From Zoogloea sp041904905 (GTDB taxonomy: Bacteria > Pseudomonadota > Gammaproteobacteria > Burkholderiales > Rhodocyclaceae), in assembly GCF_041904905.1 (NCBI RefSeq), contig NZ_JAYRMI010000028.1, positions 1-46,098 of the forward strand: a stretch of 46,098 nucleotides of DNA, in the 5' to 3' direction. The notes beneath the pieces were generated by a model. The model had not been told where the DNA came from. It did no database searches and worked only from the letters and a program-made list of their open reading frames with translations. Made by a program: the position numbers and the translations under genes. Shown here piece after piece: positions 30,247 through 38,392 of the stretch. Position 1 is the first letter of the stretch. The number at the start of each line of letters is the position of its first letter.

Positions 30247-30860
30247 AAGACCTCGAACGCCGCTTCTTCCACTGCGACGCGCTCCGGATCGAAACCCGCG
30301 CCAAGGACGGCAAAGAACGCCCGGTCATCCGCGGTCACGCCGCCGTCTTCAACCAACTCTCCGAAGACCTCGGCGGCTTCCGCGAACAGATCGCCCCCGG
30401 CGCCTTCGCCGATGCCATCAAGCTCGACGACGTCCGCGCCCTCTGGAACCACAACGCCGACTATGTCCTCGGCCGAAACCTCTCCGGCACCCTCGTCCTC
30501 GCCGAAGACGCCCGCGGCCTCGCCATCGAAATCGACCCGCCCGACACCCAATGGGCGCGCGACCTCCTCATCAGCATGGAGCGCGGCGACGTCAATCAAA
30601 TGTCGTTCGGCTTCAGTCTCCGCCCCAACGGCCAGGACTGGGCCAAGGACGACGCCGGCCAGGTCATCCGCACCCTCAAGCGCGTCCGCCTCTTCGACGT
30701 CTCCCCCGTCACCTACCCCGCCTATCCCCAAACCGACGTCGCCGTCCGCGAGCTGCGCAGCTGGGAAGGGCAGGGCAGCACCGCCGCCCAGGCCGAACAG
30801 CACGCCGCCGCACTCCGGCACATCCAGCACCTGCGCATGCAGCTCGACCTCAGCGCATAA
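30243..30860 (+). CDS. Prohead protease, HK97 family
   Basis: This 205-residue maturation protease cleaves the capsid delta domain and itself. Conserved GHAAVFNQLSEDLGGFREQI, the catalytic His in RALWNHN and the Ser in NQMSFGFSL match the U35 family, and VSPVTYPAYPQTDVAVRE closes the domain. The ATG at 30243 overlaps the portal stop. The last 35 residues are Gln/Ala-rich and probably disordered. Confidence 0.92.
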   Translation: MKDLERRFFHCDALRIETRAKDGKERPVIRGHAAVFNQLSEDLGGFREQIAPGAFADAIKLDDVRALWNHNADYVLGRNLSGTLVLAEDARGLAIEIDPPDTQWARDLLISMERGDVNQMSFGFSLRPNGQDWAKDDAGQVIRTLKRVRLFDVSPVTYPAYPQTDVAVRELRSWEGQGSTAAQAEQHAAALRHIQHLRMQLDLSA

Positions 30861-30882
30861 ACGCAACACCCGCAGCACCACC

Positions 30883-30914
30883 AAGGGCCGCCCGGGCAAC
30901 CGCGCGGCCCTTTT
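30883..30914 (+). terminator. Terminator-like hairpin between protease and capsid
   Basis: AAGGGCCGC (30883-30891) pairs with GCGGCCCTT (30904-30912), then TTTTCATTT. It is 23 bp after the protease stop and 29 bp before the capsid start. It may lower read-through or stabilise the upstream mRNA end. Confidence 0.7.
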
Positions 30915-30942
30915 CATTTCGCAGCCCACCAGGAGCCACACC

Positions 30943-32178
30943 ATGACCAAACGCCTCAACGACCTCCGCCACCAGCGCAGCCAGCTCGTCGACCAAGCCC
31001 GCGGCATCCTCGCCAAAGCCGAAACCGAAAAGCGCGGCCTCACCGCCGAAGAGCAAGGCCAGTACGACAAGATCTTCGCCGACCAGGAACAGCTGCGCGG
31101 CACCATCGAAGCCGAACAGCGCCAGGTCGAACTCGAACGCAGCCTCGCCGGCACCCAGCTCAACGAGCAGCGCGCCAATGATGGCAACCCCGACGACGGC
31201 CCCGACGGCGCCGGCCGCGACAGCAAGGCCTACCGTGCCGCCTTCCGCAGCCTCCTGCTCAACGGCCGCTCCGGCCTCACTGGCGACCAGCTGCGCGCCC
31301 TCTCCGCCGACGTCTCCCCCCAGGGCGGCTACACCATTGCCCCCACCCTGTTCGTCGATACGCTGCTGAAGTTCGTGGATGACGAAGTCTTCATTCGCCG
31401 CTACGCCACCAAGTACAAGATCAAGGGCTACTCGAGCCTCGGCGCCCCCAGCCTCGACAACGACCCCGCCGATGCCGACTGGACCAGCGAAATCGCCTCC
31501 GGCGCCGAAGACAGCACCATGAGCTTCGGCAAGCGCGAAATGCTCGCCAGCCCCCTCGCCAAGCGGCTCAAGGTCAGCAACAAGCTCCTCAACAACAGCA
31601 ACATGGATGTCGGCACCCTTGTCGCCACCCGGCTTGCCTACAAGTTCGGCATCACGCAGGAGAAAGCCTTCCTGATCGGCAGCGGCTCCAGCCAGCCCCT
31701 CGGCGTCTTCACGGCCCACAACTCCGGCATCCCCACCACCCGCGACATCGCCACCGGCAACACCACCACCGGCATGACCTTCGACGGCCTGGTGAGTGCC
31801 AAGTACGCCCTCAAGCCCGCCCACCAAAAGAAGGCCCGCTGGCTCTTCCACCGTGACGGCGTCGCACAGATCGCCAAGCTCAAGGACACCACGGGCCAAT
31901 ACCTCTGGAACCCCTCCCGCAAGGAAGGCGAATCCGACATGGTCCTGGGCCTGCCGGTGGACATGTCCGAGTACGTCCCCAACATCTTCCTCACCGGCAA
32001 GTACGTCGGCGTCATCGCCAACTGGGAACACTACTGGATCGCCGACGCCCTCGACATGCAGATCCAGGTGCTCAAGGAACTCTACGCCGAAAGCAACCAG
32101 ACCGGCTACATCGGCCGCCTCGAAACCGACGGCATGCCCGTGCTTCCCGAAGCCTTCGCACGCGTCAAGCTCGCGTAA
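30943..32178 (+). CDS. Major capsid protein, HK97 fold
   Basis: A 411-residue protein that builds the icosahedral head. The first 100 residues are a helical delta domain (LVDQARGILAKAETEKRGL), expected to be removed by the protease. The HK97 core follows, with GGYTIAPTLFVDTLLKFVDD, PLAKRLKVSNKLLNNSN, EKAFLIGSGSSQPLGVF and the domain near GLPVDMSEYVPNIF. The ATG at 30943 has AGGAG seven bases upstream. A stop-proof gap with a hairpin separates it from the protease. Confidence 0.94.
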   Translation: MTKRLNDLRHQRSQLVDQARGILAKAETEKRGLTAEEQGQYDKIFADQEQLRGTIEAEQRQVELERSLAGTQLNEQRANDGNPDDGPDGAGRDSKAYRAAFRSLLLNGRSGLTGDQLRALSADVSPQGGYTIAPTLFVDTLLKFVDDEVFIRRYATKYKIKGYSSLGAPSLDNDPADADWTSEIASGAEDSTMSFGKREMLASPLAKRLKVSNKLLNNSNMDVGTLVATRLAYKFGITQEKAFLIGSGSSQPLGVFTAHNSGIPTTRDIATGNTTTGMTFDGLVSAKYALKPAHQKKARWLFHRDGVAQIAKLKDTTGQYLWNPSRKEGESDMVLGLPVDMSEYVPNIFLTGKYVGVIANWEHYWIADALDMQIQVLKELYAESNQTGYIGRLETDGMPVLPEAFARVKLA

Positions 32179-32192
32179 GCCCTCGCCACCCC

Positions 32193-32215
32193 GGCGCCTG
32201 CCCAGCGCAGGCGCC
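32193..32215 (+). terminator. Hairpin after capsid gene, no T tract
   Basis: GGCGCCTGC (32193-32201) pairs with GCAGGCGCC (32207-32215) around a 5-base loop. There is no T run, so it more likely protects the capsid mRNA 3' end than terminates transcription. Confidence 0.5.
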
Positions 32216-32235
32216 TACACCCACCAGGAGCCACC

Positions 32236-32610
32236 ATGCAAGATTTCAAGAACACCATCGAAGTCGGCCGCAGCATCGCCCCGGCCGCCTACACCGCCAC
32301 CGTCACGGGCACGGGTGTCGACACCATGAACAGCTCGCAGGTCGTCGTCATCCTCGACCCCGGCACCATCACCGACGGCACCCACACCCCGTCGATCCAG
32401 GAAAGCGACGACAACACCACCTTCACCACCGTCGCGGCGGGCGACCTCATCGGTACCCCTGCAGCCCTCGCCAGCAACGTCATCCAGAAGATCGGCTACA
32501 TGGGCCGCAAGCGCTACGTCCGCGCCCTCGTCACCGTCGCCGGTGCCACCACCGGCGGTGTCTATTCCGCCAAGGTCCTCGGTGCCCTGCTGCGCCGCGG
32601 CCCGGTCTAA
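32236..32610 (+). CDS. Probable head decoration/structural protein
   Basis: A 124-residue beta-rich protein, MQDFKNTIEVGRSIAPAAYT onward, with repeated Thr/Val strands (SSQVVVILDPGTITDG). It follows the capsid gene with its own AGGAG site, where phages often encode a head decoration protein. No firm family match is made; the position and composition suggest a virion protein. Confidence 0.6.
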   Translation: MQDFKNTIEVGRSIAPAAYTATVTGTGVDTMNSSQVVVILDPGTITDGTHTPSIQESDDNTTFTTVAAGDLIGTPAALASNVIQKIGYMGRKRYVRALVTVAGATTGGVYSAKVLGALLRRGPV

Positions 32611-32655
32611 CCCCTCCCACCCACTACGCCCCGGCCCACGGGGCAGGAGACCCCC

Positions 32656-32784
32656 ATGAAAGTCAAGATGCTCGCCACCATGGCCGGCCCCGAAGGCTGC
32701 TACCCCGCCGGCTCCATTGCCACCTTCGACAAAGAGTTCGCCCAGATCCTCATCGACGCCAACTACGCCGAAGCCGCCGAGTAA
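32656..32784 (+). CDS. 42-residue phage structural-region protein
   Basis: A small acidic protein, MKVKMLATMAGPEGCYPAG followed by SIATFDKEFAQILIDANYAEAAE. Similar short proteins with a MAGP----PG pattern lie between capsid and connector genes in many phages. GGAG lies seven bases before the ATG, and a GC-rich hairpin (around 32630-32645) precedes it. The function is unknown. Confidence 0.7.
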   Translation: MKVKMLATMAGPEGCYPAGSIATFDKEFAQILIDANYAEAAE

Positions 32785-32814
32785 GCCCCCTCAAACCCAA
32801 GCCCGTCCGCCACC

Positions 32815-33387
32815 ATGATCTACAAGCGCATCACCGCCCCCGCCGTCGGCGCCGTCACTCTGGCCGAAGTCCGTGCCGACCTCCGCCTCGACACCACCGA
32901 CAGCGACGCCCTGATCGCCGACCTCATCGCGGACGTCACCGACGCGGCCGAGCGCAAGCTCGGTCGCGCCCTCATCACCCAAACCTGGGAGGTCGTCCTC
33001 GACGCCTTCCCCGATGGCCCCGTCAAGCTCCCGGCGCCGCCCGTGCAAAGCATCGTCAGCGTCACCTACACCGACACTGCGGGCGCCCAACAAAGCCTCA
33101 CGGCCCCCGCCTGGCTGCTCGACAAAGACGCCGAACCCGGCTGGCTCTTCCCCGGCTACGGCACCACCTGGCCCGAAACGCGCGCCATCCCCAACGCCGT
33201 CCGCATCCGCCTCACCGTCGGCTATGGCGACACCCCGGCCAGCGTCCCCGGCTCCATCAAGCGCTGGATACGTGCCCACGTCGCCCAGCTCTTCAACAAC
33301 CCCGAAGCCAGCGCCGAAGGCCTGCAACCCATGCCCCTGGTCGACCGCCTGCTCGACCCCTACTGCATCCACGAGGTCCCCCAATGA
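32815..33387 (+). CDS. Head-tail connector, gp6 family
   Basis: A 190-residue connector that docks under the portal. LAEVRADLRLDTTDSDALIADL (N-terminal helices) and the WLLDKDAEPGWLFP, RIRLTVGYGDTPASVPGSI features fit the HK97 gp6-like family, including the characteristic TVGYG. It begins 30 bp after the small gene, and its stop overlaps the closure gene start (ATGA). Confidence 0.88.
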   Translation: MIYKRITAPAVGAVTLAEVRADLRLDTTDSDALIADLIADVTDAAERKLGRALITQTWEVVLDAFPDGPVKLPAPPVQSIVSVTYTDTAGAQQSLTAPAWLLDKDAEPGWLFPGYGTTWPETRAIPNAVRIRLTVGYGDTPASVPGSIKRWIRAHVAQLFNNPEASAEGLQPMPLVDRLLDPYCIHEVPQ

Positions 33388-33764
33388 AACCCATCAGCAT
33401 CCAGCAGCGCACCAAACCCATCAGCGCCGGCACCCTCAAGCACCACATCAGCATCCAGCAGCGCACCGACGCCCGCAACGCCATCGGCGACGCCGTCACC
33501 ACCTGGGGCGACATCGCCACCCGCATCCATGCCGACGTCCAGCCCCTGCGCGGCCGCGAATTCATCGCCGCCGCTCAGGTGCAAGCCGCCATGGACATGC
33601 GCGTCATCATCCACCGCCGCCCCGGCCTCACCCGCGAAATGCGCCTCGTCTGGCACAGCACCGAAGGCGACGTGCCCCTCGACATCATCGGCATCGCCCC
33701 CGTCGGCAAGCACGGGCTCCACCTTGAAATCATGGCCAGCTCGGGGGTTCGCAATGCCCTATGA
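33384..33764 (+). CDS. Head closure/joining protein with duplicated N terminus
   Basis: A 126-residue protein of the phage head-tail joining (HK97 gp7-like/SPP1 gp16) type. AGTLKHHISIQQRTDARNA and the RMRVIIHRRPGLT-like strand region match the family, which usually starts at the AGTL part. Here an extra N terminus, MKPISIQQRTKPIS, comes from a 22-bp direct repeat (33392-33413 and 33446-33467, 54 bp apart, in frame). It overlaps both neighbours. Confidence 0.8.
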   Translation: MKPISIQQRTKPISAGTLKHHISIQQRTDARNAIGDAVTTWGDIATRIHADVQPLRGREFIAAAQVQAAMDMRVIIHRRPGLTREMRLVWHSTEGDVPLDIIGIAPVGKHGLHLEIMASSGVRNAL

Positions 33765-34323
33765 CGTCACCGTCAAGATAGAAGGGCTCGCCGACCTCAA
33801 GCGCGCCCTCGCCGACGTCCCCAACAAGATCCGCAAAGGCGCCCTCAAGCGTGCCCTGCGCCTCGCCGGCAACACCGTGCGCGATGCCGCACGGGCCGGC
33901 GCCCCCGTCCTGCAGACGTCTGCACGCCACCGCAAGCCCGGCACCGTCAAGCGCAACATCGTCGTGCGGGCCAGCAAGTTCGCCAGCCGGGCCGGCGACG
34001 TCGGCGTCTTCGTCAGCGTCAAGCCCCTCCGCGGCAAGGCCCAGATCAAACAGGGCAGGGCAGGGGCAAAGAACCCGAATGACCCCTACTACTGGTGGTG
34101 GCAAGAATTCGGCTGGGTTGCCGGCGGGCAGCGTGTGCGCGGCGGCCGCCACACCCGCGCCCTTGTCCGCAAGCGCGCCCTCGAAAGCGGCAAAGCTCGG
34201 CGCATTCCCGGCAAATACTTTCTCACCACCGCCGCCAAAGAAAAGGGCCAAGACGCCATCAGCGTCTTCATGCGCGAAGCCATCCCCGCCATCAACCGAC
34301 TCAACGCCAAGAGCAAACCATGA
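33754..34323 (+). CDS. Tail completion protein, HK97 gp10 family
   Basis: A 189-residue protein. The N terminus VTVKIEGLADLKRALADVPNKIRKGALKRAL, cited as two parts in sequence, is typical of gp10 proteins, followed by a basic region and PYYWWWQEFGWV. It helps join or complete the tail. An exact palindrome at 33911-33924 encodes Leu-Gln-Thr-Ser-Ala in the loop after GAPV, a family loop. It overlaps the closure gene by 11 bp. Confidence 0.85.
   Translation: MPYDVTVKIEGLADLKRALADVPNKIRKGALKRALRLAGNTVRDAARAGAPVLQTSARHRKPGTVKRNIVVRASKFASRAGDVGVFVSVKPLRGKAQIKQGRAGAKNPNDPYYWWWQEFGWVAGGQRVRGGRHTRALVRKRALESGKARRIPGKYFLTTAAKEKGQDAISVFMREAIPAINRLNAKSKP
33911..33924. repeat. Exact TGCAGACGTCTGCA palindrome in gp10-like gene
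   Basis: An exact copy encoding Gln-Thr-Ser-Ala. It is 4.4 kb after the portal copy and 5.4 kb before the next. Confidence 0.9.
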
Positions 34324-34679
34324 GCGCCGAAAGCACCCTCTACGCCATTCTCGATGCCCACCCAGGCCTCGCCGGCCTGGTCGCCGACCGCATCTACCCC
34401 GGTGCGCTCCCCGAAGGCGCCGGCTACCCCGCCATCGTCTTCGCCCGCACCGACACCCAAGGCATTGACACCCTCCACGGCAGCCGCATCGCAGAAGACG
34501 TCACCCTCAGCGTCCAGGCGTGGGGGAGTGGCCGTACCCAAGCCAACGCCGTCGGCGACCAGATCCAGGCCGCCCTCCAAGCCTCCGGCAACCTGCCCAC
34601 CAACCGCGCGGACATTGCCGACGAAGCCACCGGCCTCGAGGGCGTCGAGATCACCGTCACCCTGCTCATCAACCTGTAG
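34320..34679 (+). CDS. Tail terminator-like protein (DUF3168)
   Basis: A 119-residue protein. STLYAILDAHPGLAGLVADRIYPG and LPEGAGYPAIVFAR match DUF3168/gpU-like tail terminators that cap the tail tube and bind the head connector. ATG at 34320 overlaps the previous stop. The order connector, closure, gp10, DUF3168, tail tube is standard for HK97-type phages. Confidence 0.85.
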   Translation: MSAESTLYAILDAHPGLAGLVADRIYPGALPEGAGYPAIVFARTDTQGIDTLHGSRIAEDVTLSVQAWGSGRTQANAVGDQIQAALQASGNLPTNRADIADEATGLEGVEITVTLLINL

Positions 34680-34715
34680 CACCTTGCTGTAACCCCTCCC
34701 CGTTTCCACCACCCC

Positions 34716-34738
34716 GGCCCGCCCATTGCGGGCCGTTT
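34716..34738 (+). terminator. Weak terminator-like hairpin before tail tube gene
   Basis: GGCCCGC (34716-34722) pairs with GCGGGCC (34728-34734) around CCATT, then GTTTC. It may act as a weak terminator or mRNA end stabiliser. Confidence 0.5.
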
Positions 34739-34758
34739 CACTATCAGGAGCCCGCACC

Positions 34759-35406
34759 ATGCCCACCGTCCGCAAATGGACCGGCGTTGCCGTCGCCATG
34801 CAATCGGCCATCGCCGCCGCCGTCACCATCAGCAGCGTCGCCATCGGCGCTACTGCCACCGTCACCACCTCCGCCGCCCACGGCTACGCCAACGGCGACT
34901 ACGTCCTTATCGCCGCCAGCGGCATGCGGCAGATCGACAGCCGCGTTTTCCGCGTATCCGCCTCCGCCTCGACCACCTTCGTGCTCGAAGGCGAAAACAC
35001 CACCGGCTACGACGCCTTCACTGGCGGCACGGCGCAAAAGATCACCTTCGGCACCAGCATCGGCACCATGCTCACCGTCAATGCCGCGGGCGGTGATTAC
35101 GACTTCATCGACACCACCACCATCCACGCCAACGGCCGCACCCAGATCCCCGGTCTCCCCAGCGCCGCCAGCTACAGCTTCGACAATATCTGGGACGTTA
35201 CCGACGCCGGCCTCGTAGCCATGAAGAACGCCACCGACCTGCAGTCCAAGCGCTGCTTCAAATTCACGTTCGGCCCCGGCGGTCCGACCATGGTCTTCAG
35301 TGGTTACCCCGCCTGTACGCTGCTGCCCGGCGGCTCTGCGCAAGACAAAGTCACCACCCCCAGCTCCATCACCATGGACGGCACTCCCACCTACTACGCG
35401 AGCTAA
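34759..35406 (+). CDS. Major tail tube protein
   Basis: A 215-residue beta-rich protein. RKWTGVAVAMQSAIAAAVTI, the strand-rich SSAAHGYANGDYVLIAASGM and WDVTDAGLVAMKNATD fit phage tail tube proteins of the lambda gpV-like type with an extra Ig-like part. It polymerises into the tail tube. The ATG has CAGGAG upstream. Its place just before the tail chaperone pair supports the call. Confidence 0.8.
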   Translation: MPTVRKWTGVAVAMQSAIAAAVTISSVAIGATATVTTSAAHGYANGDYVLIAASGMRQIDSRVFRVSASASTTFVLEGENTTGYDAFTGGTAQKITFGTSIGTMLTVNAAGGDYDFIDTTTIHANGRTQIPGLPSAASYSFDNIWDVTDAGLVAMKNATDLQSKRCFKFTFGPGGPTMVFSGYPACTLLPGGSAQDKVTTPSSITMDGTPTYYAS

Positions 35407-35409
35407 GCC

Positions 35410-35742
35410 ATGAGCCTCCTCGACAAACTCCGGGCAGCCCGCGAAGTCCGCAAGCCCATCGGCGCGCACACCTTCGTGATCCGCCGCCCCACCGACCTCG
35501 ACATGGCCCGCTGGCGTGGCAACCCCGCTCACGCCGACCTCTTCAAGTTCGTCGTCGGGTGGGATGGCGTCAACGAAATCGACATCATCCCCGGGGGCGA
35601 CCCGCACCCGGCCCCGTTCAGCCCCGACCTCCTTACGGAATGGCTGTCCGATCGCCTCGACCTCTACGGCCCCCTCGCCGAAGCGGTGCTCGCCACCTAC
35701 ACCGACCACAAGGCAAGCCAACAGGCCGCAGTGGGAAACTGA
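35410..35742 (+). CDS. Tail assembly chaperone, short form (gpG-like)
   Basis: A 110-residue protein, MSLLDKLRAAREVRKPIGAH with VIRRPTDLDMARWRGN, acidic in the second half. It is the short product of the tail chaperone pair that coats the tape measure protein during assembly. It ends at TGA 35740-35742, directly after the slippery heptamer. The gene starts 4 bp after the tail tube stop. Confidence 0.82.
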   Translation: MSLLDKLRAAREVRKPIGAHTFVIRRPTDLDMARWRGNPAHADLFKFVVGWDGVNEIDIIPGGDPHPAPFSPDLLTEWLSDRLDLYGPLAEAVLATYTDHKASQQAAVGN

Positions 35743-35957
35743 CTGGCTGGCTCGATGGCCTCGATCTCCCCGAGGCCATTCGGCCAGCCGCCTCGCCTGA
35801 CACCGCCACCCGCTTTGCCGTCGCCGCCTGGAACCTCATGGGCGGTCAGCTCGACTGGTCTGCCCTGGAAGTGGTCGCCGAGCTGCTCGGTATTACTGAC
35901 ATTGAAACCCTGGTGCTGCAGCTCGTCGCCATCCGCGACCGGCCGCGGCAGGAGTAG
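35410..35957 (+). CDS. Tail chaperone fusion (gpGT-like) by -1 frameshift
   Basis: Ribosomes that slip back one base at 35733-35739 continue in the -1 frame to the stop at 35955-35957. This adds about 72 residues (LTGWLDGLDLPEAIRPAAS and on, with AVAAWNLMGGQLDW) for a total near 182. The extension has no start of its own in the right place. Lambda G and GT and many long-tailed phages use the same arrangement, with the minor fusion product needed for tape measure assembly. The sequence makes this call without knowing the shift rate. Confidence 0.82.
35733..35739 (+). other. Slippery heptamer GGGAAAC for -1 frameshift
   Basis: G GGA AAC sits in the zero frame as X XXY YYZ, followed directly by TGA. 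Lambda uses GGGAAAG at the same place. After the slip, tRNAs pair with GGG and AAA. Confidence 0.85.
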
Positions 35958-35959
35958 TC

Positions 35960-38023
35960 ATGGCTATTGCCACTTTATCAATCGACATCGAAGCCAAGCT
36001 CGCCAAGCTGCAAGACGGCATGGATCGCGCCGTGGCCGTGTCGGAGTCCGGCGCCAAGCGCCTCGAAGGGGTCTTTGCCGCGGCCTCCGCGGCCCTGGCC
36101 GTCTTCGCTGCGGCAGCGCCCGTCGCCGCCCTGGCCAGCATCGTCAATCATGCCGTCGACGTCACCGGCGCCATGAAGGACATGCAGGAATCCTTCGGCG
36201 CAAGTGTCGACGGCCTCTCCCAGATCCGGGCTGGCGCCGCGCTCGGCGGCAAGACCATCGCCGACATGGAGGGCCCGCTCTCCAAGCTCGTCAAGTCCCT
36301 CGACGAAGCCGGCGACAGCAGCAGCGACGCCGCCCGGGCATTGGAAGCCCTGGGGCTCAACGTCGCCGACATCCGCCAGATGTCGCCTGATCAAGCCTTC
36401 ATCGCCATCGCCAACGCCACGCAGGATTACGCCGACGGCGCCGGCAAGGCGGCCGTCATGACCGCCCTCTTCGGCAAGGAGGGCGCCAAGCTGATCCCGA
36501 CGCTCAACGACGTCGCAGAAGTCGGCGGCAAGTACCTCAAGATCACGCAAGCCCAGATTGACGCCGCAGATCAGTACGACAAAAACATGAAGCGTCTCGC
36601 GGCTACCTTCGACGACTTCAAGGTGCGTATTGGCAACGCGGCAATTCCGGCCCTGAACGCCTTGGCCGACGAGTTCAAAGATGCATCGACGGCCGGTCTT
36701 GGGTTCTTCGAAATAATCAATCAGGTTGGCCGAATGAAAGGGCCATTCAATGAATCGTGGGGCAAAAAGGCCGCAGATGCCAGACGCGATATCGAAGGGC
36801 TCAAGAAGGCAATTGAGAATCTCGGTCCGCTGGGGAATGTAAAGTTCATAAAGGAAAACTACGAGTCAAAGCTGGCAGATAAACAGCGGCTTTACGAGTT
36901 CTACAAGGCTCGCCAAGCGGCTGAGGCCCTCGGCGACGATCCAGAATCCAATAAGGATCCTCGTGATCGGCAGGGCAGCGGCAATAAACCGGATGTTGGC
37001 TTCAGTGGCAATGCGCCCCCGAAGACCCCCAAGGCTAAGGCCAAGAAAGTCGAAGACCCCCTGGGGGATTTCATCCAGGACGCCGAAGCCCGCTACAAGC
37101 CGTTCGAGGATTCCCTCAAGCGGCTGCGCGACATCAGCCTCGACGCCGCCGTTGCCAATGCCGAACTCACCCGCTCCGAACGCGCCCTCTACGACATCGT
37201 CAATTCGCCCGAATGGCAGGCCATGTCCGAGCCACTGAAGGACGTCATCCGGGCCGAAGCCGAAGCCGCCATCGTCGCCGAAAAAGCGGCGACCGACATG
37301 AAGCGCCTCAACGAGCTGCTCGCCGCCACCGACTCCGCCCGCCTCGAAAAAACCCGCGCCGACATGAAGTTGCTGGCCGAAGCTCTCGAGGGTGGCACGA
37401 TCACGGCTGAGCAGTTCGAGGAGGCAGCCACTGCTGCCCTCGGCAACGTGGCCGACAAAGGCAAACAGGAGTTCGATGACCTCGAGCGCATCATCGACGG
37501 CTGGGGGAAAGACAGCGCCAAGAGCATCGCCACCGCCCTCACCAGCGGAAAGGCCAGCCTCGCAGATTTTGCCGATTTCGCCAATCGCATCCTCTCCGAC
37601 GTGCTGGCGCAGATGATCTACAAGAACGTCACCGGCCCGGCCACTACGGCGCTCAGCAGCGTCAATTGGGGCGCCATGTTCGGCTTCGCCGACGGCGGCA
37701 TCATGAGTTCCGCGGGCCCGCTGCCGCTCAAGGCCTACGCCTCCGGTGGCGTGGCCACCAGCCCGCAGATCGCCCTCTTTGGCGAAGGTCACATGAATGA
37801 AGCTTTCGTCCCCCTGCCTGACGGCCGCAGCATCCCCGTCACCATGAAAGGGCGGGGCAGCGGCGGTGTGCAGTCCGTACGCGTAGAGATCATCAACGAA
37901 ACCAGCCAGCCGGCCCGCGCCGCATCCGTGCAGCCCACGCTCGACGTGGACGGCATGGTGGTACGTGTCGTGCTGCGCGACCTCAACAACAACGGGCCGA
38001 TCCGTCAGGCCCTGGGAGCTTGA
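35960..38023 (+). CDS. Tail tape measure protein
   Basis: A 687-residue protein that sets tail length and may help DNA enter. Long helical regions with hydrophobic ALAVFAAAAPVAALASIVN near residue 50, ASFGASVDGLSQIRAGA-like TMP core, and the lambda-family C-terminal domain (ADFANRILSDVLAQMIYKN, then FADGGIMSSAGPLPLKAYA). A stretch around 36580-36980 is clearly lower in GC than the flanks, indicating mosaic replacement. The gene starts 2 bp after the chaperone fusion stop. Confidence 0.92.
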   Translation: MAIATLSIDIEAKLAKLQDGMDRAVAVSESGAKRLEGVFAAASAALAVFAAAAPVAALASIVNHAVDVTGAMKDMQESFGASVDGLSQIRAGAALGGKTIADMEGPLSKLVKSLDEAGDSSSDAARALEALGLNVADIRQMSPDQAFIAIANATQDYADGAGKAAVMTALFGKEGAKLIPTLNDVAEVGGKYLKITQAQIDAADQYDKNMKRLAATFDDFKVRIGNAAIPALNALADEFKDASTAGLGFFEIINQVGRMKGPFNESWGKKAADARRDIEGLKKAIENLGPLGNVKFIKENYESKLADKQRLYEFYKARQAAEALGDDPESNKDPRDRQGSGNKPDVGFSGNAPPKTPKAKAKKVEDPLGDFIQDAEARYKPFEDSLKRLRDISLDAAVANAELTRSERALYDIVNSPEWQAMSEPLKDVIRAEAEAAIVAEKAATDMKRLNELLAATDSARLEKTRADMKLLAEALEGGTITAEQFEEAATAALGNVADKGKQEFDDLERIIDGWGKDSAKSIATALTSGKASLADFADFANRILSDVLAQMIYKNVTGPATTALSSVNWGAMFGFADGGIMSSAGPLPLKAYASGGVATSPQIALFGEGHMNEAFVPLPDGRSIPVTMKGRGSGGVQSVRVEIINETSQPARAASVQPTLDVDGMVVRVVLRDLNNNGPIRQALGA

Positions 38024-38026
38024 TCC

Positions 38027-38392
38027 ATGCCTGCCTGGCCCAGCTATGCCCACATCCAGCTCGACGGCTACGCCGAGCAGCGCGAAACCGCGCTGCAGAG
38101 CACCGACATGGAATCCGGCCCCCCAAAGGTTGTCCGCGTCAAAAGCCGCGTTATGGTGCGCCGGCCCGCGGTTGTGCGCTTCGCCACCCGAGCCGACTAC
38201 CTCAGCTTCATCACCTGGTTCCAGACCGACATCAAGCACGGCGCCCTGTGGTTTGACTGGCTCGACCCCATCACCCGCAGCACCCGGCAAGCTCGCATCA
38301 AGGCCGGCGAGCTAGGCGATGCCGTGCTGCTTGGCTCCGCATCCCTCGACCGAGGCGTGCGCCTCACCCTCACCCTGGAGACCTGGCAATGA
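38027..38392 (+). CDS. Distal-tail minor protein
   Basis: A 121-residue protein, MPAWPSYAHIQLDGYAEQRE with RRPAVVRFATRADYLSFITW. It belongs to the small minor tail proteins found between tape measure and DUF1833 genes in related phages, comparable in place to lambda gpM. It starts 3 bp after the tape measure stop and overlaps the next gene. GC skew of the coding strand begins to swing back to G-rich here. Confidence 0.7.
   Translation: MPAWPSYAHIQLDGYAEQRETALQSTDMESGPPKVVRVKSRVMVRRPAVVRFATRADYLSFITWFQTDIKHGALWFDWLDPITRSTRQARIKAGELGDAVLLGSASLDRGVRLTLTLETWQ

Noticed and set aside
30690..31315. GACGTCT occurrences in the protease and capsid genes
   Set aside because: They share only the 6-7 bp core and lack both TGCA arms, so they are not counted as copies of the palindrome.
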